Source of the DNA: Petunia secreta
Taxonomy: Eukaryota; Streptophyta; Magnoliopsida; Solanales; Solanaceae
DNA: 64,000 nt
Assembly (NCBI GenBank): GCA_029990175.1
Contig: JARKIP010000011.1
Span: 868,001 to 932,000 of the forward strand
Reading direction: 5' to 3'
The notes below the pieces were generated by a model. The model was not told the DNA's origin. It did not search any database and was given only the letters and a program-made list of their open reading frames with translations. Each line of letters opens with the position of its first letter. The stretch's first letter is position 1. Made by a program: the position numbers and the translations under genes. Below, piece by piece: positions 11,156 to 21,731 of the stretch.

Positions 11156-11720
11156 TTTGATTAACTACTATGGGCTGCAATAGCATTTGAAGCTGCGGCG
11201 GACCTCTCGACCTGCAAAATATAAAGAATAGGCCTACTACCATTACCATCTAAATATAAGAGGTAAATGCGCAAATCACTGTCATTCCTAATGTATTAAG
11301 GAGCTATTTTCCCCCTAGCAGGCGCAACACAAGCATATAACTAATAGATACATCGCCCCGATCACTAGTTAATTGTCCACGTTCAATGACGATGTCAATC
11401 AACTCGTGAAATATACCCTCCAATTTGAATGAAATAGGTACTGTTGCACTAGTATTGGAACGCCAAGACCAGCACTTAGGCGTCTCTACCCATTGCCTTT
11501 TTGTAATCAGCACCCACTACTGCATAGCCTCCCTATCACAGCTCTATTTACTGGTATATGAACAAGTCGACAATATATTGAAATAGGTCGATGAACTAAA
11601 ATAAAATTTTAATGGAATAATAACAATGACGAAGATGATAAAGCAGCTTACCAGCTCAATAAAACACTTCAAATACCACGATGAAGTTGATACCAACCTA
11701 ATTCGATGTCAATGTACCCA
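11156..11720 (-). pseudogene. MULE-type transposase N-terminal domain remnant
   Basis: The minus-strand frames contain 'WRSNTSATVPISFKLEGIF', 'ELIDIVIERGQLTSDRGD' and 'VSISYMLV', then in a shifted frame 'DLRIYLLYLDGNGSRPILYI'. This order resembles the N-terminal domain of plant Mutator-like transposases: a W-rich start, a 'sI.Y' strand, then 'nD.dl..Yl'. Stops and frameshifts are present. The sequence is interrupted at 11154 by the Tat element and would continue at 2474, where a zinc knuckle is found. The assignment rests on pattern only. Confidence 0.4.
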
Positions 11721-12166
11721 CCACGATCGACTGATTGAACCTATTGAAAAAAATGAAAATTTAAAATTTAAAAGCTTTCCACAACTAGAAATCACGAAAT
11801 GAGAGCAAATTGAAGATGAGAATTGGATTTGTGATAGCTACAGAACAAAATGGTCTGGATTTGAGGCCTGGAACGAGGTTTAGCTGAAGAAGAGGGCAAT
11901 GGAGATGGCTGGAATGAAAGGAATAGGGGGGAACCTGGGCGGCAAATTTGGGGGGGGGGGAGGAAATTTTCCTTTTTTAGTATGGGCCAAAGTGTAATAT
12001 CCAGAACTTGGGGATTGGGACGTGTAGGCATTTTTTTGGTCTAATTAAGTCCTAACCATGATTATCTAGGTGGAGGTCATCTGCCTAATTTTTAAAATTT
12101 GAAGGTGATTTTTTTTAATTGAAGACTTCAAAGAGATATTTTAGCTAAATCTCCCAAGTAAGTAAT
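11721..12166. other. No recognised gene; possible 5' region of the MULE relic
   Basis: The stretch holds a poly-G run (about 11950) and a minus-strand Pro/Ser-rich open frame (11792..12031) that I do not recognise. On the minus strand it lies just upstream of the MULE-like N-terminus. It could be that element's promoter and leader. Confidence 0.3.
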
Positions 12167-12506
12167 ATTATTCCTTGAGAATAGCCAAATTCGGTGTGAA
12201 TCGCTTGATGCACAATATAATATAAGGAGGGGTATTTATTGTAGAGATTTACCCAGTCCTAATTATGGTAAAATACAAAGACTAATAAAGGCCCTATAAA
12301 CTCAAGGCAGTGATACATACGAAACCATAACTAGGAGACTGTAAATCCTAAGGCGGTGGGATGCATGTCTTGCGTCTTATGCCTGAACGGTCATAACTCG
12401 AGGAAGCAGGCGTATATCCTCTGTACCCGATGACTTGTAAGATAAGCCTAATCTTGCCAACTGGATTCGTATCCCCGTAATAGTAAGTGGCATACTTTTA
12501 CCCACA
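12167..12506 (-). repeat. Truncated LTR of the Tat-type family
   Basis: It matches the distal two thirds of the LTRs at 2475 and 10644. Shared blocks include 'attccttgag.atagcc', 'ggaggggtatttat', 'aaaatacaaagactaataa' and 'tagtaagtggcata', ending CCCACA. The end that would carry TGTTTATGCC is missing. It is a separate, older insertion of the same family, close to the intact element. Confidence 0.7.
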
Positions 12507-12542
12507 CAATAGTATTTCTATTAAATAAACTTGGTAGCTAGT

Positions 12543-12985
12543 CAAACGACGATGACAACATTAACATACCCAGTGATATTTCACAACCGAGGCTGGGGAA
12601 GGTGAGAAATATGCAGACCTTACTCCCATCAAGATGGGCAAGTTGTTTACGATAGACCCTCGGCAAAAGAAAAATACTATGAAAATAATTTAACAAAACG
12701 AGATGCAAATATCATGATAAAGAAATTGGTGACATAAACTTAACACTAACCAAAGAGAAAAAAAACACCAACAATAACGACGAGAATAAAATAAAAACAA
12801 CATATATAGTATGACAGAAATCGTTCATCTGTTGTCTTACCGTCTACCCTAGTCTTCAACCTCCACATTTTTCTATCTAGCTAAGGTCATGTCCTTGGTA
12901 ATCTGAAGATGGATCATGTCCTCTCTAATAACCTCGTCTTAATTCTTCTTCGGTCTACCCCTACCTCTCCGAAGCTAGTCAAACG
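12543..12985 (-). mobile_element. 3' end of an RTE-type LINE
   Basis: On the minus strand a protein fragment reads 'RRGRGRPKKN', a stop, then 'DEVIREDMIHLQITKDM'. This is the basic C-terminus found after the RT of plant RTE LINEs. The 3' tail follows: 'gagggtctatcg', 'gtaaggtctgc', 'cccagcc', ending with a degenerate TTG-rich repeat (12543..12560). The same tail is carried by the SINE fragments in the CBL introns (21921 and 24965). The element is 5'-truncated, as is usual for LINEs. Confidence 0.65.
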
Positions 12986-13521
12986 AAGAGTTGTATAAGT
13001 ACATAAGAAAAGTAAGATGTTATGTGTGTCAACATAACAGTGGGAGAAATTAGGATACTACTATTTCTTTACCTAAAATTACATCCTAACTAATCAATCA
13101 AGTTTTCTTATCAAAGAGGGAGGGATCTTATCAGTCACACCATAGCCCTCATTACTTGGGGTATACCTAATTTTATGGCCATAATAGATTTGTTGCATGT
13201 GTTTCTTCCTTGTTAATCAAGAAAACACCAAAAATTGATGCAATTAATTATCATAATCATTTCTACATACATAGACCAACAAAAATATATTCGTAAAAAA
13301 AAAAAAAGCATTATACAATATACAAAAGAATTTTTTTTCCTTCTAAAAAATTAATTGCTACGTATCTCAATTATTGCGTCTCTTGAACATGTTGTTCTCT
13401 ATCTATCAAAGATTTTCAAAAAATATTAATATTTAGAAAAATATTTTTTTTAAAAAAAACTTTATTGAGAGGGAAATGAAGGTATATAATGCTTTAAAGG
13501 GTCGTTCGGTTAAGGGTATTA
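12986..13521. other. AT-rich stretch without a recognised feature
   Basis: I see no coding frame or clear repeat here, apart from poly-A and poly-T runs near 13300 and 13440. A GGTCGTTCGGTT motif at 13499..13511 repeats the end of the MITE that follows. Confidence 0.4.
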
Positions 13522-14089
13522 GGGGTCGTTCGGTTCAGTGTATTAATATTTAATACATGCACAAAACTCAGCGTTAACTTAGCGTAGTGTTCGGTTGGTT
13601 TTGTAAAATTTTAATACCCGCATAAAATTAGTGCAACGTTTGGTTGCGTTTTTGTATATTCTGCATTATTAATACCCGCATTATTAATGCGGGAATCTAT
13701 GTATTATTTTATGCGGGGTGGAAAATAGTATTAATAATGTGGGTATTAATAATGCAAGTATTAAAATTTAAAATGACAAAATTAACCTCATAATAGTATA
13801 TTTTAAAATTTTATTTAATGAGTGAATAAATATTTTAATAATAATATTTTTTGTTAATTTGTAATATATCGGTGATTCAACAAATAATCCATACTTATAA
13901 TATATGCGTGGCTAATACCCACATTATTAAACCACACATAACTAATACCCTCATTATCAATATCCACATTATCAATACACACATTATTAATACTCACATT
14001 ACTAATATACACATTATTAATATCCATATTACTAATATCCGCATTAGTAGTTAATACCCGTGTAAAAAAAGCCAAACCGAACGACCCCC
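13522..14089. mobile_element. MITE with GGGGTCGTTCGGTT terminal inverted repeats
   Basis: The left end is GGGGTCGTTCGGTT and the right end is AACCGAACGACCCCC, a near-perfect inverted repeat. The end sequence fits the PIF/Harbinger (Tourist-like) group, but I could not find a clean TWA target duplication. The interior has palindromes around 'attaatgcggg' (13670..13750). A tandem array of about 18-bp units of the form 'cattattaatac.ca' lies at 13915..14060. Open frames across the array, rich in Ile, Asn and Thr, are by-products of the repeat. Confidence 0.65.
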
Positions 14090-14689
14090 AATTGTATAAA
14101 TATTTGTTTGGAGGTTGAAGGAACATTAATTGAACTTTTAAGTAGATGTTATGCATGTACTATTTATCATACTAATTTTCTATGTTTTTGTTGTTGTTAG
14201 TAATTAGGCACATATACACTCAACAGACGTCTGAGCGTGTTAGTTGCCAACAGGAAGAACAAATCTACTCTAATAAATTTGTGTAACATGAGTTAAAAAG
14301 GGATTATAAACTAAGACACAAAAACAACAGAAGAAATCAATGATATGTGTTAACTTCGACTCACTAATTGCTATGATTCTTGATATGATATGCAAATGTC
14401 CCCTTATTAATTTCTAACTAATGATAAAATTAACTTCATTAATTAGTTTGATGTAACACCACCACTAGAGCCACTTTTTATTCTAGTTCTAACTTTAATG
14501 CTAATTTTAAAAACCGAATTCAAATAGGCTAATAGTATAAAAGCGGGAAAATTACTACACACAACCACATAACCCCCTTAATATATTTTTTAACTCATCT
14601 TTTTCCAAATATTCCTAATTAAACACCCAACTAACCTCCTAATTTTTTGTAGTCACTCCCTTTCTAGGGTTTGTGGCTTTCCCTTCTTC
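14090..14689. other. Intergenic, nothing recognised
   Basis: The sequence is AT-rich. No domain-bearing frame, terminal repeat or RNA gene is apparent. Confidence 0.4.
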
Positions 14690-16503
14690 TTCTGATGCGA
14701 ACTGGACCATAGCTAGGCCCTTTACAAGGAGTCAAGCGAAAGAGTTGCAAGAGCTATAGGGCATGTTCTCTTCATTGAATCTGTTGGGACAGATTTTGGT
14801 TGATGATGGACCTGTTTGCAAGCTCACTGCTTCTGAACCAGAAACTTGTTTAGCTCGACTGCGCAGCTTGTGATGTGATCGCGCAGAATCCAATAGTTGT
14901 TCATTGCGATCACATGGTCTCAAACGCGATCGCGAAGGAATCTGAGAAGGGCTGAGAAAAATGCTCTTTGCAAACGCGAGACCTAGGCCGCGTTCGCGAA
15001 GTCCTGGTTGCCAATGCAGCGCAATCGCGCTGCTGATGACGCGATAGGACTGAGGCAACGACTAGCATGTTATTTTAGGTTTAATGACTTTGTATTTCAG
15101 CCCACTTTAGGGGTAACTAAGGCATTCAATGCCATATTAGGGAAGGCCACTATTTAAGCCTCTTTATGATCATTTTCTAGGGTAGACTATATTGAATATT
15201 GATGATTGTGAGAAGTTGGCTAAGCTTATTGCTTAAGCACTTAATTTTGTTGAGTTGCAATTGAACCTTTGATTCAATTGAGAGTTAATTAGTGTATATG
15301 CTTTTTGATTATTGATTAAGGGGGGGGGGGGGGAGAATAGGCCTTACCTCCTAATTTATTTCCTTATTCCAATCTAATCAAAATCGTGTCTTGCTTTGTT
15401 TCATGTCTTATTTCCATGTTATTTCAATTCCATAGTTTTAGGTTCATATCATTTGGTTTCAGGGCTTGGATTAGTATTTGTTCTTACAAGCATTGTCTAG
15501 TATCTGATTTATCAAATCTGATTTTATAAAAAAAAAATCAAAATTCCAAACAAAATTGAGTCATTGATTTAGGATTTTCTTGGATAAAATTTTTATTGTA
15601 AGTTGTGTGTGATGATAATAGAAGCTGTATTTGGAAAGAATCGAACAACAAACAACATTTGAGGCTACAATTTGAAGATCCAAAAACTAGAATTCTTCAA
15701 GTTCTTGAACAAGTGAATTGGGTTTTTCAATTTGGAAGTTGATTTTGAAGAATAGTTCATTGGGGTTTGTTAGCGGACTTACAAGGAGCTTATATCTCAA
15801 ATTTGGAACAAAAACAAGCTGATTTGTGAAGATTCAAGTGAAGAAAATTTCCAAAAAAAGAAATAGGTTCTGCATAAAAAAAAACCAGAAGCCTACGCGA
15901 TTGCGTGCACTCAGACACGATAGCGCCGAGCTATTGCCTGATTGTTCTTCGCGATCGCGAACTCTTTTCACGCGATCGCGCCAGGCTATTGACTTCTTTA
16001 TCGTGATCATGCAAGACCGTTAATTTCCTAAAAAACAGTTTTCTTTACAGATTGCTCAGAACAGCCCTAAACAGTTTCAAATCACCCAAAATCCATTCTC
16101 ATCATTTAATACAGTAATTTTTAGATCGCACACAAAATTACATCCAATTCCAACATCGTTTCGTGCCAATTCGATTCGAGCTTTTCTCTTTTCAACTTCG
16201 TTGACTTTCCGAATTCCCGTCTGCTAGCTTTTATTGTCCGTTCTTTGATACATCAACTCTAGTCTATCCCAAATTGGATTGATTCGATTGTCAAAGATTG
16301 GAATTGAGCGCAAAGAGAAACTTGAATTTTTCCAAGAAATGTAAAAAGCAAGTGTGATAAGAACATTTGAGCGAGTAAAAACCAATCATTCAGTGTAAAC
16401 ACGAACAGATTGTGTGCAATCAAATGAGTGTAAATATCTAGGGAATGAATTGGTGAGGACCTTTTTCTACTAACATTGTTTGCTTTGATTGTTTGTAGGT
16501 ACT
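14690..16503 (+). other. Gypsy-derived non-coding region (pol end, LTR/leader remains)
   Basis: At 14697..14790 the plus strand encodes 'ANWTIARPFTRSQAKELQEL', like the GPxTRSRAK..LQ end of plant gypsy polyproteins. Around 14860..15050 and 15895..15990 there are many cgcgatcgcg-like palindromes and short GC-rich blocks, common in untranslated parts of Solanaceae gypsy elements. A TATA-like 'ctatttaagcc' lies near 15150 and a poly-G run near 15320. The region leads into a gag start at 16504, so it is probably LTR and leader sequence of the next feature. The LTR borders could not be fixed. Confidence 0.4.
15300..15375 (+). repeat. Direct repeat, copy 1 (partner at 19785..19860)
   Basis: 'gattattgattaaggggg' followed by 'cctcctaatttatttcctta' and 'ttccaat' occurs here and at 19785..19860 with few differences besides poly-G length. 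The two copies bracket the truncated gypsy gag-pol. They may be remnants of its two LTRs. Confidence 0.55.
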
Positions 16504-17990
16504 ATGTCACAAAGAGAAGGTGAAATGAACATGGAATCGAAAACCATGTTTCAAGCGATAATGGCTCGGATGGAATGGATTATATGATGAAATCAATGGG
16601 CTCAAGGGCACCGTTGAGGACCTATCTCATAAGTCTAGCTCCAAGAAACGGGAAAACAAGTGGTGGATATACCTCCAACCGTGGGGGTGCGGGATGATGG
16701 TCCTAGTAGGCTCTCTCGTGCTAGTGGTCGCTATTCTCAATTGATTGCGCAAGATACCTATTCTCCGAGTGTTACTCTGCAAGCAAAGGATCCTTCTTAT
16801 GATCCTCCAAGGCATGATCTTCCAAGACATGACCCTCCAACGTATGACCTCCAAGATATGAAGGTGTGACAGGCCAACAAGTTGGTCGTCAACGTGATGA
16901 AGAGTCCTATCATTCACTTGATGATGATGATGATGATGATGATCAATACTTCTACTCGGTGGAAGCACAACAATGAGGGCTTAGGGACCGTGGTGGTCGA
17001 TTTGGGAGAGCATATCAAGTGAGAGTATTCCGTGAAGAGAGCCACTATGACTATGGTGGTCAAGGGGGGGGGGGGAATCGAAGACATTATGAAGAAGATA
17101 GAAGATTGAATACCATCAAGATCAATCTTCCATCTTTCCAAGGAGGCCCGAAGAGTATCTTGAGTGGGTTGTCAAAATGGAGAGAATCTTCCAATCCAAC
17201 AATATACAAGAAGCTACAAAGGTCAAGTATGTCATTACTCAATTTGAAGGCTATGCTTCTACTTTGTGGGAATCCAAGTATAGGCAAAGAGAAACCCATA
17301 GACTACTTGCAGATGGTGGATAGATAGCATTGAAGGCAGTGATGGAAGATCGGTTTCTACCCAAGAACTATGATGAAGAGTTGCTCAGTAAGTTCTACAA
17401 CTTGAGGCAAGGAAGCAAAGTGGTCCCAGAATACTTTGATGAATTTGAAAAGACAAGGATAAGGGCTAACATTCATGATGGGGACCGAATTTTTATTCCA
17501 AGTTTTTGTGGGGGATTTAATAGAGATATCTCTTCTCCAATGGAATTTCACACTTTTGAAACCTTGTATGATGCTTTTCAAGCGGAGCTTAAGGTAGAGA
17601 CTGGGCTCAAGGTGGAAAAGTCTTACAAGTCCAAGGGCACCACTTCCAATTGGAACAAAAAAAGAGATAATATGAAGACCTATTCACAATGGGACAAACA
17701 AAAAGAACCAAGGCAAGAATTCAAGAGCCAATTTGACAAAGTCAAGCCTAAGGAGGAACCAAAAGTGGGAGGTAACAAAGCTAAACCCGAAAGCTTATCT
17801 TATATTCAATGTTTTAAATACAACAACTGAGGCCATGTGATGAGGGATTGTCCCAATCGGAGAGCCATTCTTGCTTTGGGCAATGATGGATGAGATGGAG
17901 AGGAGATAGATGGTGATGTTCCTTGTGAAAATGACTTTAGTGGGGGAGGAGAAGAAGGTGAGGATCTTGAAGATGAAAACATTGCTTCTC
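16504..17990 (+). pseudogene. Ty3/gypsy gag, broken
   Basis: The likely start is ATG 16504 (MSQREGEMNME...). A TGA follows after 27 codons. Downstream frames give 'TIKINLPSFQGG' at about 17115. Then 'EDRFLPKNYDEELLSKFYNL' and 'RQGSKVVPEYFDEFEKTRI' (17343..17465) form the core of the Retrotrans_gag domain. A zinc-knuckle relic lies at 17810..17851: the first Cys, His and last Cys are present. The second Cys is Tyr and a TGA lies between. Several frameshifts and stops show that it is dead. Confidence 0.75.
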
Positions 17991-18013
17991 TTGTTGTAAG
18001 GAGGATAATAGGG

Positions 18014-18590
18014 GTGCAAGTAAAGAAGGACTTGGATCAAAGGGAGAATTTGTTTCATACTCATTGTAGGATCCAAGGTACTATTTGCTCTCTTATTATT
18101 GATAGTGGGAGCTGTGTTAATGTAGCAAGTGCTTCTTTGATTGAACAACTCAAGCTTCTCACTAGGAAACATCAACAATCCCATAAGCTACAATGGTTGA
18201 ATGAATTGGGGAATTGAAGGTGACCAAGCAAGCTTTGATCAAATTCAAGGTTGGAAACTACCAAGATGAGATATTGTTTGATGTAGTTTCAATTCAAGCT
18301 TGCCATATTTTACTTGGTAGACCTTGGCAATATGATCGTTTTTCCAAATCATGATGACAAAACTAACAAGTATGCTTTGGAGTTGGAAGGGATAAAGTAT
18401 ATACTTAAGCCATTAACTCTGGTTCAAGTGAGTGAGGGGTATAGGAAGATGAGGGAGTTGAAGGAAAAAAGAGAGAAAGAAAAGAAAGAGGGAGTTGAAG
18501 GAAGTAAAAGAGTGGGAGACAACACACAAAAGACTGAGGAAACAAAAGAAGAGTGAGTGTGTTTTTGTCAAGTAAGGAGTGTTGGGATGA
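18014..18590 (+). pseudogene. Ty3/gypsy aspartic protease region
   Basis: The frame from 18014 reads 'RIQGTICSLIIDSGSCVNVA', with an intact DSG active-site triad, and continues to 'LQWLNE'. A stop falls at 18215. In the shifted frame the domain continues through 'LFDVVSIQACHILLGRPW', the flap and the LLGRPW block, at about 18275..18330. A charged Glu/Lys-rich linker (18440..18556) then leads to RT. Confidence 0.7.
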
Positions 18591-18603
18591 ATTGATGTAG
18601 GGG

Positions 18604-19316
18604 ATGCCTTTGATCCTCCTCATGCACAAAGATCATCTTTTGCCTACTAATGAACCGACATCTTCTTTGCCTAGTTCTATTTCTTCTCTTTTGCAAGGTT
18701 ATGAAGACATCTTCCCCGAGGAGTTGCTTAGAGGATTGCCACCACTAAGAGGCATTGAGCATCAAATTGACCTTGTTCCGGATTCACAATTGCCCAACAA
18801 GGCCGCTTATAGAAGTAATTCGGAAGCCAAAAAAGAACTTCAAAGACAAGTGGAGGAGTTTCTTGAAAGAGGAATTGTGAAAGAAAGCTTTAGTCCATGT
18901 GCGGTACTGGTTATTCTAGTGCCAAAGAAAAATGGAACTTGGCTCATGTGTATGTATTGTAGAGCCATCAACAAGATAACGGTAAAGTATCGTCATCCTA
19001 TCCCTAGGTTAAATGATATACTTGATGAATTATATGGATCTTGTGTGTTTTCCAAGATCGATTTGAGAAGTGGGTACCGCCAAATCTTAATGAAACCGGG
19101 TGATAAGTAGAAGACGGCCTTCAAGACCAACTTTGATCTTTAGAATGGCTTATCATGCCTTTTGGCTTGACCAATGTTCCTTCAACCTTCATGAGATTGA
19201 TGAATCATGTGCTTAAATCTTTCATTGGGAAATTTGTTGTAGTGTACTTTGATGACATTTTTATCTATACCAAATCTCTTAATGAACATGTTAATCATTT
19301 GAAACAAGTGTTTGAT
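18604..19316 (+). pseudogene. Ty3/gypsy reverse transcriptase, N-terminal half, truncated
   Basis: The frame opens with 'EDIFPEELLRGLPPLRGIEH', the entry into chromovirus-like RT. It continues with 'AINKITVKYRHPIPRLNDIL' and 'CVFSKIDLRSGYRQI', the first catalytic Asp block. TAG codons appear at 19108 and 19141. The second block reads 'YFDDIFIY' at about 19240. At 19317 the frame is cut by the start of another LTR. No RNase H or integrase follows. Confidence 0.75.
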
Positions 19317-19784
19317 TGTTGACACCCAATTTTATCCCTTAATTTTTTTTTGCAATTTGGTTGTGTAATATTATTTTTCAAAAAAAAATTGTATTAGATA
19401 ACATGCATTTACGTGTGTAATCCTATTATCCTTCCTATACTTATACAATAATTACTTAATTATGACTATATTACGTAATTGCATCATTTAAGCTATTTTC
19501 CAAAATACGTATGCTATTTGCGCAATCTAATATATTACGACATCATTTAATGATTATCTGTGGCTATTTATATTTAATTAGTATTATTTGAGCTCATCTA
19601 TATTTATTTGTGATTAAATACATGTATTTATAATTATTTATAATTTTTCATATTCTTATACTAATTATTTATATTTATAAATATTTTAATTAAATACTAG
19701 CCAAATTATCATTTATACAAACCTATTTCTTTTACACTTCATCTAATCTCTGTCATCATATTTTTTCCATATATGCATTACGTA
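19317..19784 (+). repeat. 5' portion of another LTR, starting TGTTGACACCC
   Basis: The sequence TGTTGACACCCAATTTTATC is the familiar first part of a class of plant gypsy LTRs. It begins exactly where the RT frame of the preceding element is cut. About 470 bp of AT-rich sequence follow before the direct repeat at 19785. The other end of this LTR is not present, so it is truncated or was partly deleted. Confidence 0.5.
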
Positions 19785-19860
19785 TTGCTTTAGATTATTG
19801 ATTAAGGGGGTGATTAGGCCTCACCTCCTAATTTATTTCCTTATTCCAATCCAATCAAAT
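19785..19860 (+). repeat. Direct repeat, copy 2 (partner at 15300..15375)
   Basis: Same block as at 15300: 'gattattgattaaggggg', then 'cctcctaatttatttcctta'. Here the poly-G run is short. Confidence 0.55.
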
Positions 19861-20514
19861 TGTTTCCTTATTCTTATTTCCTTCTGTTGCTGCTCTGACG
19901 AAGTAGCAGGGACGACGGGACACACCATATTGCTCCGGCGAACTGCTCCTTCTATGCCAGAACAGAAACCTACAAATCTGTTGCCTGTCGGAGCTTCGGC
20001 GGCCACTGCGTCCATGTTTCGTTACTGCAGATCTTCTACTGCTCCGGCATTGCAGATCTACTGCTAACAGGAATTGGTGCTATAGCCGGGCGGAGCTGGG
20101 TCGCCGGAACTGTGCTCTCCTCCCTCTTCTTCTTTATTAATTTTTTTTTTGTAATTTGGATGGATGTATACAACATCTATTCTATTAAAATATGTATATA
20201 CCGCAAAAAAGTGTGTATACACAAAATGTAACTAAAAAAAAGTGAGTGTATATAACTGACAAATCCGACTGTATACACTATAAAATTGGATGTAAACAGT
20301 AAGTATTCGTGATTAGATCGTCTGTATATATTATGCTATTATTTTACATACTGTATATTAATTTTGTATATATTAAATACAAAAAGTAAGGACTAGTGAA
20401 AGCAAGGAGATAGAAGAGTTAGCTAGCAGTTTTGGTAATAAAAAAATCTTATTCCACTATCCTTTATTTTCTTTTCCAGCCACATCTATAATTCCAAAAA
20501 ACAAAAAATTCCAG
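19861..20514 (+). promoter_or_regulatory. Upstream region of the CBL gene
   Basis: A GC-richer patch (19900..20105) is followed by AT-rich DNA in which 'gtatata' motifs recur (20165..20380). No gene is recognised. Its position just upstream of the putative 5' UTR makes it the natural candidate for the CBL promoter. No individual control site can be supported. Confidence 0.3.
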
Positions 20515-20599
20515 GTGAAAATCAGTTCACTTCCACGCGCTCATAAGGTGCTCGTGTACATCACGTACCCCATTGTCAATTGGAGTATTTCTTTGTTCT

Positions 20600-20729
20600 C
20601 TCTCTCTTATTTCTACTTTTCGGCGTTTCAAATTCAACCTCTCCTATTTAACTCCCTTTCAGCTTCTTCAAGAAACACCCTTTTTCTCTTTTTGAATCAA
20701 TCACAGCCGTTGATCGCATCATATCACAG
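20600..20729 (+). other. Putative non-coding first exon (5' UTR) of the CBL gene
   Basis: A CT-rich leader-like stretch (about 20580..20700) ends in CACAG followed by GT at 20730, a plausible splice donor. Candidate acceptors before the start codon are CAG at 21711..21713 and 21726..21728. 5'-UTR introns are common in CBL genes. The transcription start is not known and the 20600 border is arbitrary. Confidence 0.35.
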
Positions 20730-20950
20730 GTTATTAGAACTATATATATACACACACATAACATCCATTCTTGTATTACACAAAAAAGGTTGCATCTTTA
20801 ATTGGTATGTTATCAAATTTCCCTTTTTTCATTACCTCTTTGGATTTTTAAGGATTCCATTTTATGTTTTTAAGGTTGTATGTATTTGGTGGTGAGATTG
20901 AGCAGAAGAAACAATAGAATGTATTGAAATACTAGGCCGTTCTTGCCATC

Positions 20951-21066
20951 TGTCTAAGTGTTGGTGGATAGAGTTATTTGGTATGCTAGTGGTAGGTGAC
21001 AGGTATGCCGTGGAATTAGTTGAGGTGCTGGCCCTACGCTGGTCTGGACACCACTGTTATCAAATA
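20951..21066 (+). mobile_element. Solanaceae SINE fragment (SolS-like)
   Basis: It contains 'ggtggatagagtta', 'gctagtggtaggtgacaggta', 'tggaattagttgaggtgc' and the end 'ctggacaccactgttatcaa'. This is the 3' body of a common Solanaceae SINE that ends GGACACCACNGTTAT plus A-rich tail. It lies in the proposed 5'-UTR intron of the CBL gene. Confidence 0.65.
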
Positions 21067-21188
21067 ATATTATGACCCCGTTTGGGATTTATATCAAATT
21101 TGGTAGATTTCATGTTAAAGTTTTGATTTTTTGTTTTCATATTAAGAGTATAAGTAATGATTTCTTGAAATTTTACTTGAAATTTCCC

Positions 21189-21278
21189 GGTGTGCTGGTG
21201 GGAGGTAGCAGGTATTTTGTGGAATTAGTTGAGGTGCGCACAAGCTGTCTGGACACCACAGCTATAAAAAAGAAAAAG
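21189..21278 (+). mobile_element. Solanaceae SINE fragment (SolS-like), second copy
   Basis: 'gctggtgggaggtagcaggta', 'tggaattagttgaggtgcgc' and 'ctggacaccacagctata', followed by an A-rich tail. It is the same family as 20951..21066, in the same orientation and 120 bp away. Confidence 0.65.
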
Positions 21279-21731
21279 ATTAACTTGGTGACTCTTTTGG
21301 TGTTGATGATGGGGTGATTTATGTGGGTATGTGGTAGGGCTAATTGATAATTAGGACATTTAAATGCCTAAATGCACTTGCTTAGGTTGATTTGCCTGGG
21401 TGATGATTTTTGAACAATTTAGTAATTTTATTGCTAATAAGGTGGAGTAATGTATTGCTACAACTTAACTCTTTACGAGGTTTAGATGAAGTTCTGCGAT
21501 TGATTTCTGTGGATTCTTTATTCTACTTTTTTTATGGTATACAAGTGATATAATATATTGGATCAACCAGCACTAACATAGTAATAGTTTTATGCGTTGG
21601 TTTGTGAATTTGGTTCGTGTAATTTGCAAGGTTAAGATGGTTTTGATGATATATTGTAGTGAAGCTGGTTACTAGGCGGCTTGGCTTGTCTAGTCCGTGT
21701 GCTTCCTCTTCAGTCACCCATTTTTCAGTAA

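Noticed and set aside
13851..14054. Open frame rich in Ile, Asn, Thr and His, with repeats
   Set aside because: It only reflects the 18-bp array inside the MITE. It has no gene context.
16627..16968. Minus-strand frame starting with a His-rich run
   Set aside because: It is antisense to the gypsy gag. The His run is the complement of a gatgatgat repeat.
19833..20015. 60-codon minus-strand frame with 'FVGFCSGIEGAVRRSN'
   Set aside because: Short, no recognised family, and in a GC-richer patch of a promoter region. Not enough to call a gene.
20515..20895. 126-codon open frame rich in Phe, Leu and Ser
   Set aside because: It overlaps the CT-rich CBL leader and a TATATA run, lacks a domain and is best explained by base composition.
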